From contig JASFRI010000093.1 in assembly GCA_050115015.1 (NCBI GenBank), forward strand, positions 1 to 11,810: DNA of 11,810 bases, given 5' to 3'. Of this stretch, positions 7,766-11,810 are shown in pieces. Positions within the stretch are counted from its first letter, which is position 1. The number at the start of each line of letters is the position of its first letter. Under the pieces are notes generated by a model. The model had not been told where the DNA came from. It saw only the letters and a program-made list of their open reading frames with translations, and made no database searches. Origin of the DNA: JASFRI01 sp050115015 (lineage in GTDB: Bacteria > Acidobacteriota > Polarisedimenticolia > CBDVAL01). The position numbers and the translations under genes are program-made.

Positions 7766-10030
7766 ATGGACCTGAGATCCCTGCTGGCATCGAAGCGTTT
7801 CCGCGAGTTCGCCGGGGTGGGTCTCTTCGGCCTCGGGGTCATCCTCGGGCTATCGGCCCTCACCTTCGACGCCGACGATCCCTCGTACTTCACGCACAAC
7901 GAGGCGCTGACCAGCCCGCACAACTTCTTCGGCCGGTTCGGGGCGACCCTGGCGATGGGGCTGTTCCAGGCCCTGGGCCTGGCGGCCTATCTCCTGCCGG
8001 TCGGGATCGCCGCGCTGGGGACGATCTGGTTCCTCCACCGCGAGTGGCGGCCGATCGGCTGGCGCGCCCTGGGGTACGCCGCCGCCTTCGGCGGGCTCTC
8101 CCTCCTGTTCCACCTGGGCCTGGGGACCGTGCACCTCGGCGGCGGCGCCATTCCGGCCGGCGGCATCCTCGGGTCCGGGCTCGCCGCCCTCCTGGTGCCG
8201 CACCTGAACCTGGGCGGGGCCGGGGTGCTGGCGGTCCTGGCCATCCTGCTGGGCATCCTCGGGGCCACCCGGCTGTCGCTGCGGGGCGTGGCGCTCTCGA
8301 CGGCGGCGGGGGGCCGCCGCTGGGTGGGCGCCGCCTCCGCCGCGGTCTCCCGCCACCTGGAGGCCCGGCGGAAGGAGCGCCAGCGGCGGGAGGTGCTCCG
8401 GAAGCACGCCCGGCAGCGGGCGGCGAGGGAGGCGCGCGAGAAGGCCGCGGCACCGTCATCCCGACCCGCCGGGCCGGCGCCCCCGGCGGACGAGCCCGCC
8501 CCCGAAGCGGTGCAGCCGCGCCTGGAGTTCGAGGCGGCGCCCTCGCGAAAGCGCACGGCCGCTCGCGCCACCTCCGGGCTGCTGCCTCCCCTCGACCTGC
8601 TGGATCCTCCGGAGGAGCGCGCCCCGGTCGACCGCCGCGACCTCGAGGAGAAGGCCCAGGTCATCGTGGAGCGCTCCGCGGAGTTCGGCGTCGCCGGCGA
8701 GGTGGTGGAGGTGCATCCCGGCCCCGTGGTGACCACCTTCGAGTTCCGTCCCGAGCCCGGCGTGAAGTACTCCCGCGTGATCGCCCTCGTGGACGATCTG
8801 TGCCTGGCCCTGCGGGCGGAGTCGATCCGCATCGACCGCATCCCCGGCAAGTCCACCGTGGGGATCGAGGTGCCGAACCGGCAGCGCGAGACGATCTCCC
8901 TGCGGGAGCTGCTGGCGTCCCGCGAGTTCCAGGAGAGCACGTCGAAGCTGCGCATGGCGCTGGGAAAGGGGATCCACGGCGCTCCCCTGGTCGGCGACCT
9001 GGCCGAGATGCCCCACCTGCTGGTGGCGGGCTCCACGGGCTCGGGGAAGAGCGTCACCCTGAACGCCCTGATCACCAGCATCCTCTACTCCTCGAACCCC
9101 GAGGACGTGAAGTTCATCATGGTGGACACCAAGCGCCTCGAGCTCGGCGTCTACGAGGACATCCCCCACCTGATCACCCCGGTGGTGACCGAGGCGAAGA
9201 AGGCCAGCAACGCGCTGCGCTGGGCGGTCCGGGAGATGGAGCGGCGCTACAAGCTGCTGGCGGGCGTCTCGGTCCGCAGCATCGGGCAGTTCAACAAGAC
9301 CGTGCGGAGGGGCAAGACGCCGAAGACCGACGCCGCCGGCAACCCCCTCGAGCCGATCCCCTACATCGTCGTGATCATCGACGAGCTCGCCGATCTGATG
9401 CTGACCGCGGCCCGGGAGGTGGAGGAGTCGATCATGCGCCTCGCCCAGATGGCCCGGGCCGTGGGCGTCCACCTCATCCTCTCTACCCAGCGGCCGTCGG
9501 TGGACGTGATCACCGGCGTGATCAAGGCCAACCTCCCGTCCCGGATGGCGCTGCGGGTGACCTCGAAGGTGGACTCCCGCACGATCATCGACGGCAACGG
9601 GGCCGAGAAGCTCCTGGGCATGGGGGACATGCTGTTCATCCCCCCGCGCTCCAGCCGGCTGGTGCGCGTCCACGGCCCCTACATCTCCGAGGTCGAGTCG
9701 GTCCGCCTGGCGCAGCACCTCCGCGAGGCGGCGCGCCCCGATTACGACGAATCGGTCACCGCCGACGAGCGGGAGGAGGCCGGGCCGGGCTCCGTGGACG
9801 GCGAGCGTGACGTCATGTATGACCAGGCGGTGCGGGTGGTCATCGAGTCCGGCCTCGCCTCGACGTCCCAGCTCCAGCGGCGGCTGCGGCTGGGGTTCGC
9901 CCGCGCCGGCCGCCTGATGGACATGCTGGAGGCCGACGGCATCGTCGGGCCCCAGGAGGGAGCCAAGCCGCGGCAGGTGCTCGTCAACGCCGACTACCTC
10001 GCCGAGTTCCAGGCGGAGCGGCGGGACTGA
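7766..10030 (+). CDS. ftsK: DNA translocase FtsK/SpoIIIE
   Basis: A 754-residue septal DNA pump that moves chromosome ends out of the closing division septum and coordinates dimer resolution at dif. The N-terminal membrane domain has about four hydrophobic segments (about 15-33, 62-90, 100-119, 150-168). A charged Arg/Glu/Ala linker (about 185-290), possibly coiled-coil at its start, is short compared with E. coli FtsK. The motor has Walker A GSTGSGKS (422-429), Walker B IIDELADL (D539-E540), the STQRPSVDVITGVIKANLPS block and TSKVDSRTIID. The C-terminal gamma winged helix (about 680-750) contains LRLGFARAGRLMDMLEADGIVG, which reads polar KOPS-type DNA sites. ATG 7766 was preferred to the in-frame GTG at 7646, which lies inside uppP and adds a non-hydrophobic Arg/Ser-rich stretch. 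The ribosome site is weak (GGACGGAA). Confidence 0.96.
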   Translation: MDLRSLLASKRFREFAGVGLFGLGVILGLSALTFDADDPSYFTHNEALTSPHNFFGRFGATLAMGLFQALGLAAYLLPVGIAALGTIWFLHREWRPIGWRALGYAAAFGGLSLLFHLGLGTVHLGGGAIPAGGILGSGLAALLVPHLNLGGAGVLAVLAILLGILGATRLSLRGVALSTAAGGRRWVGAASAAVSRHLEARRKERQRREVLRKHARQRAAREAREKAAAPSSRPAGPAPPADEPAPEAVQPRLEFEAAPSRKRTAARATSGLLPPLDLLDPPEERAPVDRRDLEEKAQVIVERSAEFGVAGEVVEVHPGPVVTTFEFRPEPGVKYSRVIALVDDLCLALRAESIRIDRIPGKSTVGIEVPNRQRETISLRELLASREFQESTSKLRMALGKGIHGAPLVGDLAEMPHLLVAGSTGSGKSVTLNALITSILYSSNPEDVKFIMVDTKRLELGVYEDIPHLITPVVTEAKKASNALRWAVREMERRYKLLAGVSVRSIGQFNKTVRRGKTPKTDAAGNPLEPIPYIVVIIDELADLMLTAAREVEESIMRLAQMARAVGVHLILSTQRPSVDVITGVIKANLPSRMALRVTSKVDSRTIIDGNGAEKLLGMGDMLFIPPRSSRLVRVHGPYISEVESVRLAQHLREAARPDYDESVTADEREEAGPGSVDGERDVMYDQAVRVVIESGLASTSQLQRRLRLGFARAGRLMDMLEADGIVGPQEGAKPRQVLVNADYLAEFQAERRD

Positions 10031-10058
10031 GGTTCTCCGGGTCCGCCGGGATCGCGCC

Positions 10059-11810
10059 ATGACCGGTCCGGACCAGCCCGAGCCCCTGCGCCCCCGAGAC
10101 CTGTCCCTGATCGTCGCCGCCGCCGCGGCGATGCGCGCCGTGTACTTCGCCCTCGTCCGCGCCACCCCGCTCTTCGACTACCTGCACCTGGACCCCCTCT
10201 ACTACGTCGAGTGGGGGCGCCGGATCGCCGCCGGCGACTGGATCGGTCACGGCGTCTTCGAGCAGTCCCCCCTCTACCCCTACCTCCTCGGGGCGTTCTT
10301 CGCCGTCCTCGGCGAGCGGCTCCTGCTGCTGCGCGTCCTCCAGCTCGGCCTCGGCGTCGCCGCCTGCACCGGGATCGGCCTGGTGGGCTCCCTGACCCTG
10401 GGGCGCCGCGTGGGGCTGGCGGCCGGCCTGCTCGCCGCGGTCTACGGGCCCTTCCTGTTCTACGAGGGGCAGGTGATGAAGAGCTTCCTCAACTACGTGC
10501 TGGCGACCGCGGCGCTCCTGGCCGTGCTGCGCTGGCGAAGGGGGGGCACGGCCTGGGCGCTGGGGGCCGGTGCCGCCCTGGGCCTGCTCGCCCTGGTGCG
10601 GGCCAACTCGCTGCTCCTGGTCCCGGTCCTGGCGGCCTGGGCCGTGATCGAGGCGGGCCTGCGGTCACGCCGGGGCTGGGCCGCCGCCGCGGGGATCGGC
10701 CTCGGCGCCGCCCTGGTGGTGGCACCGGTGACCCTGCGAAACCTGGCGGTCTCCGGCGAGCCGGTCCTGGTCACCTCCGGCGGCGGCGAGGTGTTCTACA
10801 TCGGCAACTACGAGGCGGCGAACGGCGCCTACCTCCCCCCGCCCTTCGTGCGCCCCGCCCCCGCGTGGGAGCACCAGGACTTCCGGGACGAGGCGGCCCG
10901 GCGGGCCGGCCGTCCCCTGACCCGCGGCGAGTCCTCCCGGTACTGGTTCCGGGAGGGGCTGGCCGCCATCGCGGCGGACCCGGTCCGCTGGCTGCGCCTG
11001 GAGTTCCGGAAGCTGGCGCTGTTCTGGAACGCCCGGGAATTGCCCGACAACTACTCCTACGACGTGTTCCGGGAGTTCGTGCCGCTGCTCCGTGTGCTGC
11101 CGGCGTTCGGCATCGTGGCGCCCCTGGCGCTGGTCGGGATCGGGCTGGAGGCCCGGCGCTGGCGGGTGCTCCTGCCGCTCTATCTCCTGGCCGGGGCCTA
11201 CCTCGCCGGCGTCCTGCTGTTCTTCAACTTCTCCCGCTTCCGGCTGCCGGCGCTCCCCGTCCTCCTCGTGCTGGCGGGGGCCACGCTGGTGGGGGTGCTG
11301 GACCGCCTGCGGGCCGGCGCGCTCGGGCGGGCCGCCCTCCTCGTCCTGGCGGCCGCCGTCCTCGCCCTGCCGATGCATCTCGACCTGACCCGGGCTGACG
11401 ACGCGCCCGGCCAGGATCGTCTCCTCGTGGGCTACTCCTGGCTCGACGCCGATCGGCCGGCCGAGGCCCTGGAGGCGTTCCACGAGGCCCGGCGGCGGAT
11501 CGAGGGCTTCCGTCGGACGCATCCGGGCGCGGCGGCGCTGGAGCTCGGGTCCGCCTGCTACGGCGAGGGCTCCTCCCTGCTATCACTGGGGCGTGACGCC
11601 GAGGCACTGGAGCCCCTGCACTGCGCGGTCCGCCTCTCCCCCCGGGACCCGGCGCCCCTCGCGGACCTGGCCGCGCTCCTCACCGATATGGGCCAGCTCG
11701 CGGAGGCCGAGGCGGCGCTGGAGCGCCTCGTCGTCCTGCGGCCGCGGCGCTTCGCCGGCTGGTTCGACCTGGCCTCGCTGGCCTTCCGTCGCGGCGACGC
11801 GGCGCTGGCG
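10059..11810 (+). CDS. Membrane glycosyltransferase-like protein with C-terminal TPRs (partial)
   Basis: The frame from ATG 10059 is open to the window edge (584 codons, no stop), so the 3' end is missing. Residues 1 to about 445 form a polytopic membrane protein with some 11-12 hydrophobic segments. The first extracytoplasmic loop, HLDPLYYVEWGRRIAAGDW (43-61) followed by FEQSPLYPYLLGA, has the acidic D45 and Tyr/Pro pattern of GT39/ArnT/PMT-like GT-C enzymes, which use polyprenyl-linked sugars. The VTLRN...FYIGNYEAANG block after the first membrane cluster fits the same group. From about 448 the protein is soluble and repeats helix pairs such as RPAEALEAF, GRDAEALEPLHCAVRLSPRDP and GQLAEAEAALERLVVLRPRR, which are TPR-like. 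It starts 28 nt after ftsK with a poor ribosome site. The acceptor (protein, lipid or polymer) is unknown. Confidence 0.8.
   Translation, partial: MTGPDQPEPLRPRDLSLIVAAAAAMRAVYFALVRATPLFDYLHLDPLYYVEWGRRIAAGDWIGHGVFEQSPLYPYLLGAFFAVLGERLLLLRVLQLGLGVAACTGIGLVGSLTLGRRVGLAAGLLAAVYGPFLFYEGQVMKSFLNYVLATAALLAVLRWRRGGTAWALGAGAALGLLALVRANSLLLVPVLAAWAVIEAGLRSRRGWAAAAGIGLGAALVVAPVTLRNLAVSGEPVLVTSGGGEVFYIGNYEAANGAYLPPPFVRPAPAWEHQDFRDEAARRAGRPLTRGESSRYWFREGLAAIAADPVRWLRLEFRKLALFWNARELPDNYSYDVFREFVPLLRVLPAFGIVAPLALVGIGLEARRWRVLLPLYLLAGAYLAGVLLFFNFSRFRLPALPVLLVLAGATLVGVLDRLRAGALGRAALLVLAAAVLALPMHLDLTRADDAPGQDRLLVGYSWLDADRPAEALEAFHEARRRIEGFRRTHPGAAALELGSACYGEGSSLLSLGRDAEALEPLHCAVRLSPRDPAPLADLAALLTDMGQLAEAEAALERLVVLRPRRFAGWFDLASLAFRRGDAALA

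Noticed and set aside
8044..9810. A 588-codon + strand frame inside ftsK, and a 395-codon frame at 10211-11398 inside the glycosyltransferase gene.
   Set aside because: Both are out-of-frame readings of well-supported genes, with Arg/Gly/Pro/Ala-dominated composition and no motifs.

Overview
The window is a GC-rich (clearly above 65% by eye), almost gap-free stretch of bacterial chromosome with every recognisable gene on the + strand. No insertion sequence, phage gene, tRNA, rRNA, CRISPR array or large repeat is visible, and no intergenic gap exceeds about 100 bases. The combination of a CheC/CheD chemotaxis set, RNase J, UppP, FtsK and a membrane glycosyltransferase carrying TPRs suggests a GC-rich, probably Gram-negative lineage outside the well-studied gammaproteobacteria (for example a Desulfobacterota/'deltaproteobacterial', Acidobacteriota or similar phylum). 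The sequence alone does not fix the phylum.

Region 1 (1-4218) is the downstream part of a chemotaxis operon: the 3' end of a methyl-accepting chemotaxis protein, a divergent CheW-like coupling protein, CheY, CheA, CheC and CheD. The genes are tightly packed (3-nt gap, ATGA overlap, 11-nt gap, GTGA overlap, 8-nt overlap), as expected of one translationally coupled transcript. Receptor signals would pass through CheW to the CheA kinase, then to CheY-P. CheC (CheY-P phosphatase) and CheD (receptor deamidase and CheC partner) supply adaptation. Two adaptation enzymes depart from the textbook active sites: CheC has Gln for Asn in its second phosphatase site, and CheD has Ile where Thermotoga CheD has its active-site Thr. 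CheR and CheB are not in the window.

Region 2 (4219-7680) is housekeeping. A 98-nt gap holding a possible 27-codon small ORF leads to rsmA (ksgA, 16S rRNA dimethyladenosine transferase), then rnj (ribonuclease J) and uppP (undecaprenyl-pyrophosphate phosphatase). A perfect TATAAT hexamer overlaps the rsmA stop codon and probably starts the rnj-uppP transcript. The rnj leader also contains a GC-rich hairpin next to its Shine-Dalgarno sequence.

Region 3 (7681-11810) holds ftsK, the septal DNA translocase, possibly driven from an extended -10 promoter inside the 3' end of uppP. It is followed 28 nt later by a large multi-pass glycosyltransferase-like protein with a C-terminal TPR region that runs off the window end.

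Overall this is an ordinary core-genome neighbourhood. I see no clear sign of an undescribed multi-gene system. The points most worth a second look are the altered CheC and CheD active sites, the diverged CheW and the regulatory signals embedded at gene ends.
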